Made by a program: the position numbers and the translations under genes. From Desulfofundulus thermobenzoicus (GTDB lineage: Bacteria; Bacillota; Desulfotomaculia; Desulfotomaculales; Desulfovirgulaceae): DNA of 54,855 nucleotides. Positions 7,777-18,734 of this stretch are shown one piece after another. The first letter of the stretch is position 1; every line of letters starts with the position of its first letter. The notes beneath the pieces were generated by a model that was not told where the DNA came from, ran no database searches, and saw nothing but the letters and a program-made list of their open reading frames with translations. The stretch spans positions 1-54,855 of the forward strand of contig NZ_WHYR01000023.1 in the NCBI RefSeq assembly GCF_009428905.1, written 5' to 3'.

Positions 7777-8205
7777 GTGGAGACACCGGTAATTAAACCG
7801 CCTGAAGGTTTTTCCCCGGCTTTACAAAAGGCCCTGGCCTGGTGCCCCTGCTGCGAAAAGGAGACACCCTTCGGCCTGGACGGCCGTTTGGGATACGCCC
7901 GGTGCGTGGGGTGCGGCATTTCCGAGCGGGACTTCTACGTGCGGCAGTTCAACGGCCTGTGGTCCGACGACGCGCTGGACAAATTTGTCCGCGCCGTGGA
8001 GAAAAGCCGCCGGAAATACGACAGACCGTTCCCGTGGGAACAGGCAGGGCAAATGGAACAAAAGGCGTGTCTCGTTTGCAAGAAACCTTTCACTCCAGCC
8101 GGCAACCGGCAGAAATACTGCACCGGCTGTGGCGAAGCTGTCAGGAAAGAACAGCGCAAACAGGCAGTTTACCGGCAGCGGAAAAAAGAGCGCGAAGGAG
8201 CGTGA
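7777..8205 (+). CDS. Zinc-ribbon protein, paralogous knuckle
   Basis: A 142-residue protein. Knuckles CPCC...CVGC (about residues 24-47) and CLVCKKPF...QKYCTGC (about 95-115) surround a helical middle, with a basic RKEQRKQAVYRQRKK tail. GTG 7777 is preferred because AAAGGAG lies at 7761-7767; the upstream in-frame start has no ribosome site. It shares the second knuckle with the 7196 protein. Role unknown, probably nucleic-acid binding in the mobile element. Confidence 0.6.
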   Translation: METPVIKPPEGFSPALQKALAWCPCCEKETPFGLDGRLGYARCVGCGISERDFYVRQFNGLWSDDALDKFVRAVEKSRRKYDRPFPWEQAGQMEQKACLVCKKPFTPAGNRQKYCTGCGEAVRKEQRKQAVYRQRKKEREGA

Positions 8206-8211
8206 CCGACA

Positions 8212-8496
8212 GTGGCCGACAGAGTGCCCGCACTCCCGAGATTCGACTTCCGGAACGCCGGTATTGTCCCCGGCGTCCGCGTCCGTGTCCGTATCAGGTT
8301 TAAAAACCCCGGTACCTGGCCCGTCCAGTGTACCGGGGTGGTGGATAAAGTCTACCCGGCCTTCGCCCTGGTGCTGACCGGCGGGGGCTACCGCACCACC
8401 GTGCACATCAGCACCCCGCTGCCGATGCGGAACCTCCAAAGGTCGAGGAAAAAGAGATGCGCGTTTGGACAAAAGAAGATGCGGCCCGGTTTTTAA
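8212..8496 (+). CDS. Small hypothetical protein upstream of the integrase
   Basis: A GTG-start frame of 94 codons, seven bases after the preceding stop. The first 70 residues look genuine and beta-rich (VRVRVRIRFKNPG, then VVDKVYPAFALVLTGGGY). The tail overlaps the start of the recombinase remnant and may be read-through into a non-coding frame after a mutation. No family recognised. Confidence 0.45.
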   Translation: MADRVPALPRFDFRNAGIVPGVRVRVRIRFKNPGTWPVQCTGVVDKVYPAFALVLTGGGYRTTVHISTPLPMRNLQRSRKKRCAFGQKKMRPGF

Positions 8497-8788
8497 AAGC
8501 CACCGAGGGGCATAAATACTACCCGCTGGTTTACCTGGCGTTAAAACGGGGGCACGCCTGGGAGAACTGCTTGCTCTAGAGTGGGAAAATATCGATTTTA
8601 ACGGCAAGAAAATACACATCGTGCAGACGCTGGCCGTCCTGCCGGGCGTAGTTAAAACACAGAGACCCAAAACTAAGAAAGCGCAAAGGGTTATTCCCCT
8701 TGGTACAGCCACGTACTGCCCCCTTCACAAAAAGAAGCGGTCAGGGCCATTGAAGATTTGGGGTTTTAGCCGGTTAGCAATTGGTTAG
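8457..8788 (+). pseudogene. Tyrosine recombinase (phage integrase) remnant
   Basis: The start MRVWTKEDAARFLKATEGHK matches the entry to an integrase catalytic domain. A one-base deletion in the AAAACGGGGG stretch near 8550 breaks the frame. Restoring it gives ARLGELLALEWENIDF, the box-I motif with the first catalytic arginine, followed by GKKIHIVQT and TKTKKAQRVIPL. The C-terminal half with the HxxR and tyrosine boxes is gone. An integrase at the edge of the small-ORF region supports an integrated element with its end near 8.8 kb. Confidence 0.75.
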
Positions 8789-8810
8789 CAAACACTGAAG
8801 AAACACCAGA

Positions 8811-8833
8811 AAACCCTTAAAAATCAAGGGTTT
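8811..8833. repeat. Hairpin at the probable element boundary
   Basis: AAACCCTT (8811-8818) pairs with AAGGGTTT (8826-8833) over a 7-nt loop. Just upstream GGTTAGCAA occurs twice (8772-8780, 8783-8791). They follow the integrase remnant and may be traces of an attachment site. No matching copy was found at the left side of the element. Confidence 0.3.
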
Positions 8834-9187
8834 CAGAATGGAAGAAAAACGTTCAGAGTTTTTCCGGAGTGGATGGGACCTGCTGAAAGTATCGCCCCCG
8901 GGGCAGGGATTTTTTTCCTGCCGAAAAATGGTTCTTTCTTTACAATTAATTAACATAAATATGGGAACTTGAAGGGCCTTTTCAACGTCTAAATAAAAAA
9001 GGGCAATTGAAAAGCGGGTTTGCCAGCCGGACCATACAGGATCCGGCCAGATTTGGCCTGTAAAGGAGAAAGGAGGGGAGGGAAAAACCAGCCGGTTCCG
9101 GTAGTGTTGGCGGACATTCCACGCCGGTACAACGGCGGGGAAAAGAATGGGGAGCTTAAAGGTAAGCAATGGAAGGGGCGATGGCAT
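8834..9187. other. Non-coding gap
   Basis: No gene or convincing structure is seen. The frame of the downstream SLH gene stays open back to 9020, but there is no ribosome site for those earlier starts. Confidence 0.4.
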
Positions 9188-10585
9188 TTGCGCAAGGGGT
9201 TAATCATCTCACTGGTTTTGTTGCTTTCTCTCTGTCTGGGTGCAGGGCTGTCCTTTGCCCAGCCCCTGGACCAGGGGAAACTGCTGGGTGTTTTTCCGGA
9301 GACCCCGGCCCTGGATCAGCCGGTTACCCGGGGTGCCTTTGCCGCCATGCTGGTGAAGGCGGCCAATATACCGGCCGTAGACCAGCAGGTTTACCTGGCA
9401 AGGGATGTGGATCCGGGAAGCTGGTACGCTAAAGCCATGGCCACCCTGAAGGAAGAGGGAGTTATGGCCGGCTACCCCGACGGCACCATGCGGCCGAACC
9501 AGTCCCTGACGGGGGTGGAGGCGGCGGCGCTGGTGGCCCGCACCCTGGGCCTTTTTGATACCCTGGAGCAGCAGGCCGGTCCTTTAAAGGGGGATCACTG
9601 GGGCAATACCCTTTACAACTGGCTGACCAGCCAGGGACTGCTCAATGATGGTATCGATCCAGAAAAGCCCCTCTCTGTGGGGGATGCCGCTGCTTTTCTG
9701 TCCCGGGTTTTCGGCAGCGACCCGCAGGCCGTGGATATTGTGGAAAAAAGCCAGCAGGCCCAATCCGAAATAAAAGCCATGCGTCTGACGGGCAATATGG
9801 ACATGGCCATCAAACCCCGGCCGGAAGTAGCGGAAAAAATACCCGATTTCAAAGGGTCGGGACAGATCAGCTTGGAAATGATTTTACCGGCCACCTTTCA
9901 CCAGGTGCAACGGTGGCAGTTTAAGGCCGCAGGGATGGACGGGCAACTGCCCAACATGGAAGTGGAGCAGTATATGGTGGACGGCAGGCTGTATATGAAA
10001 GTAACCGACCCGGTTTCCGGTAAAGCCGAATGGGTGCGCCTGCCGGAAAAGGATACGGTTGATATGGAGGCTTTGATGAAGGAAAGCCTGGAAGCCAGCA
10101 AAATGGGGATACCGGAGGAGTTAAAGCCCTATTTGCATTATCAACTTTTAGGAACCGGGGAGAAAAACGGCCAGAAGACATATGAGATTGGTTACCACGG
10201 CCGGATTGACGATATGGCCGCTTTCTTGAAAGCAGCCGTGCCCCAATCCATGCGTGATCAGATGATGGGCGGGCCGGAAATGGAAAGCGCTTTGAAGGAA
10301 TTTAACCAGCTGTTTAAATCCATTTCCTACTGGGGCCGGGAAGAGATCAACGCGGATACCTACCTGCCCGTGTCCAGCCAGACGCGAGTAGTGGTTTCTT
10401 TCAACGACCGGTTCCAGGGCGAGGTCATGCCGGTGGAACTGGCGGAAATGCGCATGCAGGTCAAGGACTACTCCTTTGGGGAGGACATCAAGATCCAGCT
10501 GCCCCCCGAAGCCCTGCAGGCTAAAGAAATGCCCGGAAATGATGAACTGAAGGGACAGGCGACCCCCGGGCTGCCTAATAAATGA
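9188..10585 (+). CDS. Secreted SLH-domain protein
   Basis: From TTG 9188 the protein has 465 residues and begins with a signal peptide (RKGLIISLVLLLSLCLG, then cleavage near SFA-QP). GGAAGGGG at 9171-9178 is its ribosome site. Two or three S-layer homology repeats follow (about residues 35-165; DQPVTRGAFAAMLVKAA, then KEEGVMAGYPDGTMRPNQSLT), which anchor proteins to secondary cell-wall polymer. The remaining 270 residues form a beta-rich domain resembling LolA/LppX-like or DUF6612 lipid-binding folds. Start choice is moderate because the frame is open further upstream. Confidence 0.8.
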   Translation: MRKGLIISLVLLLSLCLGAGLSFAQPLDQGKLLGVFPETPALDQPVTRGAFAAMLVKAANIPAVDQQVYLARDVDPGSWYAKAMATLKEEGVMAGYPDGTMRPNQSLTGVEAAALVARTLGLFDTLEQQAGPLKGDHWGNTLYNWLTSQGLLNDGIDPEKPLSVGDAAAFLSRVFGSDPQAVDIVEKSQQAQSEIKAMRLTGNMDMAIKPRPEVAEKIPDFKGSGQISLEMILPATFHQVQRWQFKAAGMDGQLPNMEVEQYMVDGRLYMKVTDPVSGKAEWVRLPEKDTVDMEALMKESLEASKMGIPEELKPYLHYQLLGTGEKNGQKTYEIGYHGRIDDMAAFLKAAVPQSMRDQMMGGPEMESALKEFNQLFKSISYWGREEINADTYLPVSSQTRVVVSFNDRFQGEVMPVELAEMRMQVKDYSFGEDIKIQLPPEALQAKEMPGNDELKGQATPGLPNK

Positions 10586-10599
10586 ACCCTTTCCGTGGG

Positions 10600-10639
10600 C
10601 CCCTTCCGGAGGTGAATTGCCGGAAGGGGTTTTGTTTTT
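10600..10639 (+). terminator. Rho-independent terminator after the SLH gene
   Basis: CCCCTTCCGG (10600-10609) pairs perfectly with CCGGAAGGGG (10620-10629), followed by TTTTGTTTTT. Confidence 0.9.
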
Positions 10640-10686
10640 GAGCGCTGTCGGGTTGGCCGGGATACAGCAGCATTATTTTCCTCCCA

Positions 10687-11595
10687 CTATCTACCCCGGG
10701 AATTAACCAGCAGCACCCCCAAAAGGGCCACCGCTCCCCCCACCAGGGAAAGGACGGCCGGCAGTTCGCCCAGCCAGAGCAGGGCAATCAGGATGGCCAG
10801 CACGGGGGAGAGGTAAAGGAAGCTGGCGGCCACCGAAGCGGGCACCCGCGCCAGGGCATAGGCCCAGGTCACATAGGCCAGGGCGGCGGGAAAGACCCCC
10901 AGGTAAACTATGGACAGGGTGGCGGAAAGGGGGGCGGCCTGGATTTCCCCGGCCAGACCCGGGAGGAAAACCAGCATCAGAAGTGTTCCCGACCAGATGG
11001 TGTAGGAAGTGAACTCCAGGGCGCTGTACTTTTTCAGGTAGGGTTTTTGAAAAACGAAATAAAGGCTGGTGCCCAGGGCCGCCAGCAGGATTAAAAAGGC
11101 GGCGGGGCTGAAATGCATCCCGCCCCCCTCTTCCCCCAGGGCGATCAAGGCCACCCCGGCAAAACTGACGGCAATGCCCGCCCACCCCCGGGGTTGCAGG
11201 CGTTCACCCAGAAAAACCGCTGCTAAAAGGGCGGTAAAGACGGGGCCGGCGGCAATCAACAAACTGGCCGCCCCGGCCGTTACGGTAACCTCTCCGTAAG
11301 ATAGGGCCACGTGATAAACGGTGATCCCGGCAAAGCCCAGGAGCAGGATGGCGGGAAGATCCCTTGCCTGCGGCAGGCGCATCCGGGTCAGTATGGCGTA
11401 CCCGGCCAGGACAAGAGAGGCCACCAAAAAGCGCAGGAGGGCCAGGTGTCCGGGGGAATAGGCGGTCAGGCCGGCCCGGATGCCGGCAAAGGCGGAAGCC
11501 CAAAATAAAATGCTCACCCCGAAGGCGGTTAGAGAGCGGACATCCACTTTGTGACAGGCAACGTATACGGGTTTTTTTGCTACTGCCTGCTTCAT
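10687..11595 (-). CDS. EamA/DMT-family transporter
   Basis: A 302-residue inner-membrane protein with about ten hydrophobic helices in two EamA repeats. The second repeat begins near residue 150 ([20 protein letters not shown]). Family members export metabolites or amino acids; the substrate cannot be told. ATG 11595 is chosen since AAAAGGGG lies 6-10 nt upstream and the preceding frame is not protein-like. It is convergent with the SLH gene. Confidence 0.85.
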   Translation of the reverse strand: MKQAVAKKPVYVACHKVDVRSLTAFGVSILFWASAFAGIRAGLTAYSPGHLALLRFLVASLVLAGYAILTRMRLPQARDLPAILLLGFAGITVYHVALSYGEVTVTAGAASLLIAAGPVFTALLAAVFLGERLQPRGWAGIAVSFAGVALIALGEEGGGMHFSPAAFLILLAALGTSLYFVFQKPYLKKYSALEFTSYTIWSGTLLMLVFLPGLAGEIQAAPLSATLSIVYLGVFPAALAYVTWAYALARVPASVAASFLYLSPVLAILIALLWLGELPAVLSLVGGAVALLGVLLVNSRGR

Positions 11596-11655
11596 GTTAA
11601 CCCCTTTTCCTCTTATTCCTAAACCATTATAATATTTAAGTAATAAATTATCCAG

Positions 11656-11833
11656 GGAAAAAATGCAATCCGACATGCTTTCGGGGTGGCCGCGTTTATG
11701 CTCACCTGGGAAGAGCCAAATCGTCGCCTGTCCCACCGGCTGCCCCATTCGTACCACTTCCGCCCGGGGGTGGGTCTGGATCCCGCCGTTTTTCGCCGGG
11801 GGCTGGAACTTTTTGCTGCCTATCTGGGTGAAT
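11656..11833 (+). pseudogene. C-terminal fragment of an unidentified protein
   Basis: A short open stretch reads [32 protein letters not shown], then [18 protein letters not shown] and a stop. The composition is convincingly protein-like, but there is no proper start and no upstream gene. It appears to be the 3' end of a lost gene. Family not recognised. Confidence 0.3.
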
Positions 11834-11874
11834 GAAACGGCCTGTCTCCATGATCCTTCCCAAACCGGCCGCCA

Positions 11875-12156
11875 CTACCGCTTCACGGTCCTTTCCAGGG
11901 CGTCCTCCACCTGCAGGGCATAGTCGGCCAGCAGGTGGAGGTGGTGGTGCAGGTATTCCCAGGCCCGGAAGTCTACACGGTCGTGGCACGGCACATCATC
12001 ACTCAAAGGGGTGGCCGTGCCCCCGGCATAAGACCCCATCAAATAGGCCACGGCCACCTGTGGTCGGTCCTGGACATATCGTTTAATCTCACTGATAATT
12101 TTTTTAGTCTCCAGCAGCAATTTTTGCCCCTCCCCGGAATATGTACCTTTAGCCAT
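11875..12156 (-). pseudogene. MntA-like nucleotidyltransferase antitoxin remnant
   Basis: A 93-codon frame carries VAVAYLMGSYAGGTATPLSDD, the GSxAxGTxxxxSD signature of minimal nucleotidyltransferases that act as antitoxins to HepT toxins. The aspartate pair that should follow (SDIDI-like) is replaced by unrelated residues, and the protein then jumps to AWEYLHHHLHLLADYALQVE, so an internal deletion is likely. No hepT gene is adjacent. Confidence 0.5.
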
Positions 12157-12245
12157 GTTTCTTATATGTATTGTGATTATACCATATGATTATTCGAGAA
12201 AGGTAAATAATGAGGAATGTCGAATATTACCCCGGGTGAATTTTT

Positions 12246-15425
<3,180 letters not shown>

Positions 15426-15437
15426 CGGGGGGTATTT

Positions 15438-16238
15438 ATGGCCAGAAAAGAGTTTGGCGCCACCTGGTGGGGCAAAAGGTGGATAGAGGTGCTGGAATCC
15501 TTTGGCTGGAGCACCCGCCTGCAGCGCGGGCGCACCTACGCCCGGGCGGGCCATGTGCTGGAGATATACATCAAACCGGGGCAGGTGACCGCCCTGGTGC
15601 AGGGCAGCCGCCCCCGTCCCTACCGGGTGAGCATAGAAATGAAAACCATCCCGGACCGGGACTGGAACAAGGTGATCGAGGCCATGGCCGGCCGGGCGGT
15701 CTTTGCCGCCCTCCTGCTGGCGGGGGAAATGCCCCGGGATATTGAGGAGGCCTTCCGCCAGGTGCGCCTGTCCCTTTTCCCCGGTGCGGTCAGGGATATC
15801 AAAACCAGCTGTTCCTGCCCCGACTGGGCCAACCCCTGCAAGCACATCGCCGCCGTGTATTACCTGCTGGGCAAAAAGTTTGACGAGGATCCCTTCCTGT
15901 TATTCCTGCTGCGGGGGCGCAGCAAGGAACAATTGGTTACCGCCCTGCGGGAAAAAAGGGCCGCCCGGGCGGAACAGGACCGGCCGGAGGGGGATTTACC
16001 CCTTTCCGGGGAACCCGCCGGGCCGGACCTGGAAGAGCAGCTGGACCGGTTCTGGGACGAGGGGGAGGAGGCGGCCGGTTTATTCTACCACCCGGTGGCG
16101 CCGGAGGTGGACGCCGGCCTGTTGAAGACCCTGGGGCCGCCCCCTTTCTGGCAGGGCGGGGAGGATCTGGCCGCGTGCCTGGCCGATTGTTACCGGACCA
16201 TCAGCCGGCGGGCCAGGGAAGAGTGGCCGGAGGGGTAG
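15438..16238 (+). CDS. SWIM zinc-finger protein
   Basis: A 266-residue protein. The start MARKEFGATWWGKRWIEVLE and the CxCx(n)CxH motif CSCPDWANPCKH near residue 121 identify a SWIM-type protein, with an acidic C-terminus. The zinc finger likely binds DNA or protein. The gene lies 12 nt after the SNF2 helicase and is surely co-transcribed, so the pair probably act together on DNA. Confidence 0.88.
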   Translation: MARKEFGATWWGKRWIEVLESFGWSTRLQRGRTYARAGHVLEIYIKPGQVTALVQGSRPRPYRVSIEMKTIPDRDWNKVIEAMAGRAVFAALLLAGEMPRDIEEAFRQVRLSLFPGAVRDIKTSCSCPDWANPCKHIAAVYYLLGKKFDEDPFLLFLLRGRSKEQLVTALREKRAARAEQDRPEGDLPLSGEPAGPDLEEQLDRFWDEGEEAAGLFYHPVAPEVDAGLLKTLGPPPFWQGGEDLAACLADCYRTISRRAREEWPEG

Positions 16239-16253
16239 AAGTATACCTGCATC

Positions 16254-16286
16254 TAGATTGACTTAAGTCAATCTAAATGGTACAAT
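16254..16286 (+). promoter_or_regulatory. Promoter with a palindromic operator over the -35 box
   Basis: A perfect 22-bp palindrome (arms TAGATTGACTT and AAGTCAATCTA, 16254-16275) contains TTGACT at 16258-16263. Seventeen bases later is TACAAT at 16281-16286. A dimeric ribbon-helix-helix antitoxin bound here would block RNA polymerase, as expected for autoregulation of the downstream toxin-antitoxin genes. Confidence 0.75.
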
Positions 16287-16316
16287 TCAAAAAAGCCACA
16301 TAATGGGGGGCTTAAA

Positions 16317-16553
16317 ATGCGCGAAAAAATCGGCACATCCATTGACCGCTACCTGCTGAGTGAAGCCCGGTTGCTTGCCCTGCAGAAAAATAAAAGGCTA
16401 AATGAGATTATTGAGGAAGCCCTGGCCAGGTACCTGGATCAGGAAAAGAACAAAAAGGACGGTTCCTTTGTCCGCGCCACCAGAGGGGTTATACCAGCCA
16501 CTCCGGAGCTGGTAAAAAATATTCTGGAGGAGGAATCATTCCTTGACGTTTGA
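16317..16553 (+). CDS. VapB-like ribbon-helix-helix antitoxin
   Basis: A 78-residue protein. The first 45 residues fit a ribbon-helix-helix (KIGTSIDRYLLSEARLLAL, then RLNEIIEEALARYLDQ), and the C-terminal part would wrap the toxin. It overlaps the PIN-domain gene by 11 nt, the usual antitoxin-first order, and is preceded by the palindromic operator. Confidence 0.8.
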   Translation: MREKIGTSIDRYLLSEARLLALQKNKRLNEIIEEALARYLDQEKNKKDGSFVRATRGVIPATPELVKNILEEESFLDV

Positions 16554-17049
16554 CCGGATCGAAGGGAAAAGAGTATTTTTAGACGCCAATATTTTTGTAT
16601 ACCATTTCACTGGTCTATCCATCGAATGTACAGAATTGTTGCATCGTTGTGAAGATGGTTCAATTAACGGTTTCACCACCATTGGGGTAATCATGGAAGT
16701 TTTGCATCGCTTAATGATGATTGAAGCTGTTAACAAAGGTCTGGTTTCCCCTGGAAACGTAGCGAAAAAGTTAAAGGAAAAACCGGAAGTAGTGCAACAA
16801 CTGAATAGCTATGCTGAATACGCTTTGCGCATTCCTGAAATGGGGATACAGGTATTGCCATACACCCTGGCCGATTGCCGGAACAGCCAGCAATTCCGCC
16901 AAAAATACGGGTTGCTGACCAATGATTCCTTTCTCCTAAGCGCTATGGACAGAATGAATTGCCCGCATCTGGCCAGTGCTGACGAAGATTTTCAAAGGGT
17001 AGAGGAAATTCAGCTATTTCGCCCCGCCGACATTGGTCATAGGGGGTGA
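16543..17049 (+). CDS. PIN-domain ribonuclease toxin (VapC-like)
   Basis: A 168-residue protein with TTG start inside the antitoxin gene. The acidic metal-binding residues of a PIN nuclease are visible: D in VFLDANIF, E in IMEVLHR, D in LTNDSFL and D in ASADEDF. Such toxins cleave RNA when freed from their antitoxin. No ATG is available near the start, so TTG with translational coupling is chosen. Confidence 0.85.
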   Translation: MTFDRIEGKRVFLDANIFVYHFTGLSIECTELLHRCEDGSINGFTTIGVIMEVLHRLMMIEAVNKGLVSPGNVAKKLKEKPEVVQQLNSYAEYALRIPEMGIQVLPYTLADCRNSQQFRQKYGLLTNDSFLLSAMDRMNCPHLASADEDFQRVEEIQLFRPADIGHRG

Positions 17050-17069
17050 ATCATTACCCATAGCTCAGA

Positions 17070-17195
17070 TTAAGTGGTCGTTAAGGCTACTCCTGCGGTT
17101 TTCGGCGGGAACAGGAGGCTCAAGCGGGTTTCCTCTCCATATATGGCGGAGAGGAACTTGTTTAAACCGTTGACCATTGTTTTGATGTCGCTCAT
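17070..17195 (-). CDS. Possible small protein after DUF763
   Basis: A 41-codon ORF (MSDIKTMVNGLNKFLSAIYG...) just downstream of the DUF763 gene on the same strand. Composition is protein-like, but the ribosome site is weak (GAGAAG). A hairpin (TTCCTCTCC at 17130-17138 with GGAGAGGAA at 17148-17156) lies inside it. It could be a fragment of a larger lost gene. Confidence 0.25.
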   Translation of the reverse strand: MSDIKTMVNGLNKFLSAIYGEETRLSLLFPPKTAGVALTTT

Positions 17196-17217
17196 CTATC
17201 TTCTCGCCCAGTCAATT

Positions 17218-18330
17218 TTACTGGTCATTGACCCTTTTCCCCAGGGCCGCTGCCCACTGCCCCAGGCGTTTAAAGGCATCCAGCTTTTCCCCGCGGCCCA
17301 GGCGGCTTTCGGCCAGGGCCTTTTGCAAAAAGGCGATTGTCAGGTCGTAGGTGGCCCGGTCCACCGGGTAGGGGTGGCCGTCCTTGCCCCCGTGGGCGAA
17401 GCTGTAGCGGGCCGGGTCCCGGTAGCTGGGCGGCGTGCCATAGGCCAGCTCCGAGAGCAGGCTCAAAGCCCGCAGGGCCTTCGGCCCCACCCCCGGGGTG
17501 GCCAGCAGGGCGGCAAAGTTTTCCGGCTGCCGCTCGTAGCTTTTCAGCAGCACCCGGTGCAGGTTCTGGGGGTGGATGTCGGCCAGCTCAACCCGGTGCC
17601 GGGCGGGCAGGCGGAGCATGTCCTTTTCCTGCAGCAGGGTGAGATCCCGCAGCAGCCGTTCCGGCTTTTCCCGGGCCAGTTCGCTGATCACCCGGCGGGC
17701 CGGGTCGCTTTCCCGGGCCACCAGGTTTAAGGTTTCTCCCCGCCGGTCGCAGCATACCGCCTGGTGCGGTTCACAGACAAAATCCTTCACCGATTCGCCC
17801 AGCCAGTGGTAGCGGCGGGCCTGGCGGTTGTTTTCGTTCATGCCCTGCTGGATTACCGCCCACTGGCCGGTAGCGGTGAAGATAAAGGTGTGGTGGTAGA
17901 GCTGGTAGCCGTCCTGCACGGCGGAATTATCTACTTTGGCGGACATGCGGCTGGCATAGACCAGTTCCTCCGCGCTGCAGGAAATGGGGAAGCGTTCGGC
18001 GTAAGCCAGGATTTCGTCCGGTGTCCGGCGGGAAGTGCGCCCCTTGCCCCCGGCCACAAAGAGGCCCAGCTGTCCGGCGCAGTCTTTTAAAGCTTCCTTC
18101 AGGGCGCCGCAGACGGTGGTGGTCAGGCCGGAGGAATGCCAGTCAAAGCCCAGGGCGCAGCCCAGGGCCTGAAACCAGAAGGGATCGGACAGGCGCCGCA
18201 GCACGCCGGCCGGGCCGGTGTCGGCAACCATTGCTTCAATAAGCGCCCGGGTCATCCGGGTCATGCGCCCGAATAACCAGGCCGGGCATTTGCCTCCGTG
18301 CAGGGGTAAATTGGCCACACCGGTGCGCAT
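17218..18330 (-). CDS. DUF763 protein
   Basis: A 370-residue protein. The start MRTGVANLPLHGGKCPAWLF and the CALGFDWHSSGLTT, MNENNRQARRYHW and TPGVGPKALRAL segments are characteristic of DUF763, a family common in archaea and thermophilic Firmicutes. The TPGVGPKALRALSLL segment (about residues 276-290) resembles a helix-hairpin-helix DNA-binding motif, so a role on DNA is likely but unproven. ATG 18330 is chosen for the GGGAGGA ribosome site 7 nt upstream. Confidence 0.88.
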   Translation of the reverse strand: MRTGVANLPLHGGKCPAWLFGRMTRMTRALIEAMVADTGPAGVLRRLSDPFWFQALGCALGFDWHSSGLTTTVCGALKEALKDCAGQLGLFVAGGKGRTSRRTPDEILAYAERFPISCSAEELVYASRMSAKVDNSAVQDGYQLYHHTFIFTATGQWAVIQQGMNENNRQARRYHWLGESVKDFVCEPHQAVCCDRRGETLNLVARESDPARRVISELAREKPERLLRDLTLLQEKDMLRLPARHRVELADIHPQNLHRVLLKSYERQPENFAALLATPGVGPKALRALSLLSELAYGTPPSYRDPARYSFAHGGKDGHPYPVDRATYDLTIAFLQKALAESRLGRGEKLDAFKRLGQWAAALGKRVNDQ

Positions 18331-18375
18331 GATGCCGTCCTCCCGTGTTCGAAAATGTGCAGGGCGGTACAAAAA

Positions 18376-18520
18376 TCACACAAAGGGTTCGGGTAACGCC
18401 AGCAGTTCGCCCAGGGCAATCTTGAGGGCCAGGAAAAATGACGTGCCCCTTTAACCGGCGCTTGTCAATGGCCCGTATCTGATCGGGTAAAGCGCGGGCT
18501 ATCTTTCCACATTCACACAT
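18376..18520 (-). pseudogene. MazF/PemK-like toxin C-terminal remnant
   Basis: The minus strand reads KIARALPDQIRAIDKRRLKG, the near-invariant DQIRxIDKRRL tail of MazF/PemK endoribonucleases. A frameshift in a TTTTT run then moves to ALKIALGELLALPEPFV and a stop. The N-terminal two thirds are missing. It lies against the 106-bp duplicated segment. Confidence 0.55.
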
Positions 18521-18622
18521 ATTATATCATGCCAGTTAGGGGCTGGAAAGCTGTTACAATTAAACGTTGTTTCAGCGGTCCGGCATGGTGTACCGGAAAT
18601 GGTGGGTTTTTTCGAGGGCCAG
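18517..18622. repeat. Copy A of a 106-bp duplicated segment
   Basis: This stretch matches 23796-23902 at all but roughly a dozen positions over about 106 bp, in the same orientation. The copies share ACAATTAAACGTT, TCAGCGGTCCGG and ATGGTGTACCGGAAATGG. In copy B it covers the last codons of the DUF1287 gene (THHFRYTIPDR) plus flanking DNA. Here only the tail THHFRYTMPDR survives on the minus strand, so it is a truncated relic of a DUF1287 locus. Confidence 0.8.
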
Positions 18623-18656
18623 GGATTCCACGCTTAAAAATTTCTCATTTCGTGTC

Positions 18657-18690
18657 TTGACAATTGGGCCCACATTATAAAAAATGTGGG
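18657..18690 (+). promoter_or_regulatory. TTGACA box with adjacent operator dyad
   Basis: TTGACA (18657-18662) is followed by an 8-bp inverted repeat CCCACATT/AATGTGGG (18669-18676, 18683-18690) with TATAAA inside the loop. This probably drives and regulates the YcdB-like gene. Spacing to TATAAA is short (13 bp), so the exact -10 is unclear. Confidence 0.4.
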
Positions 18691-18734
18691 ATAGGTAGGC
18701 GAGGGAAGGGTTAAGGTTGTAAAGGAGGCGAGCC

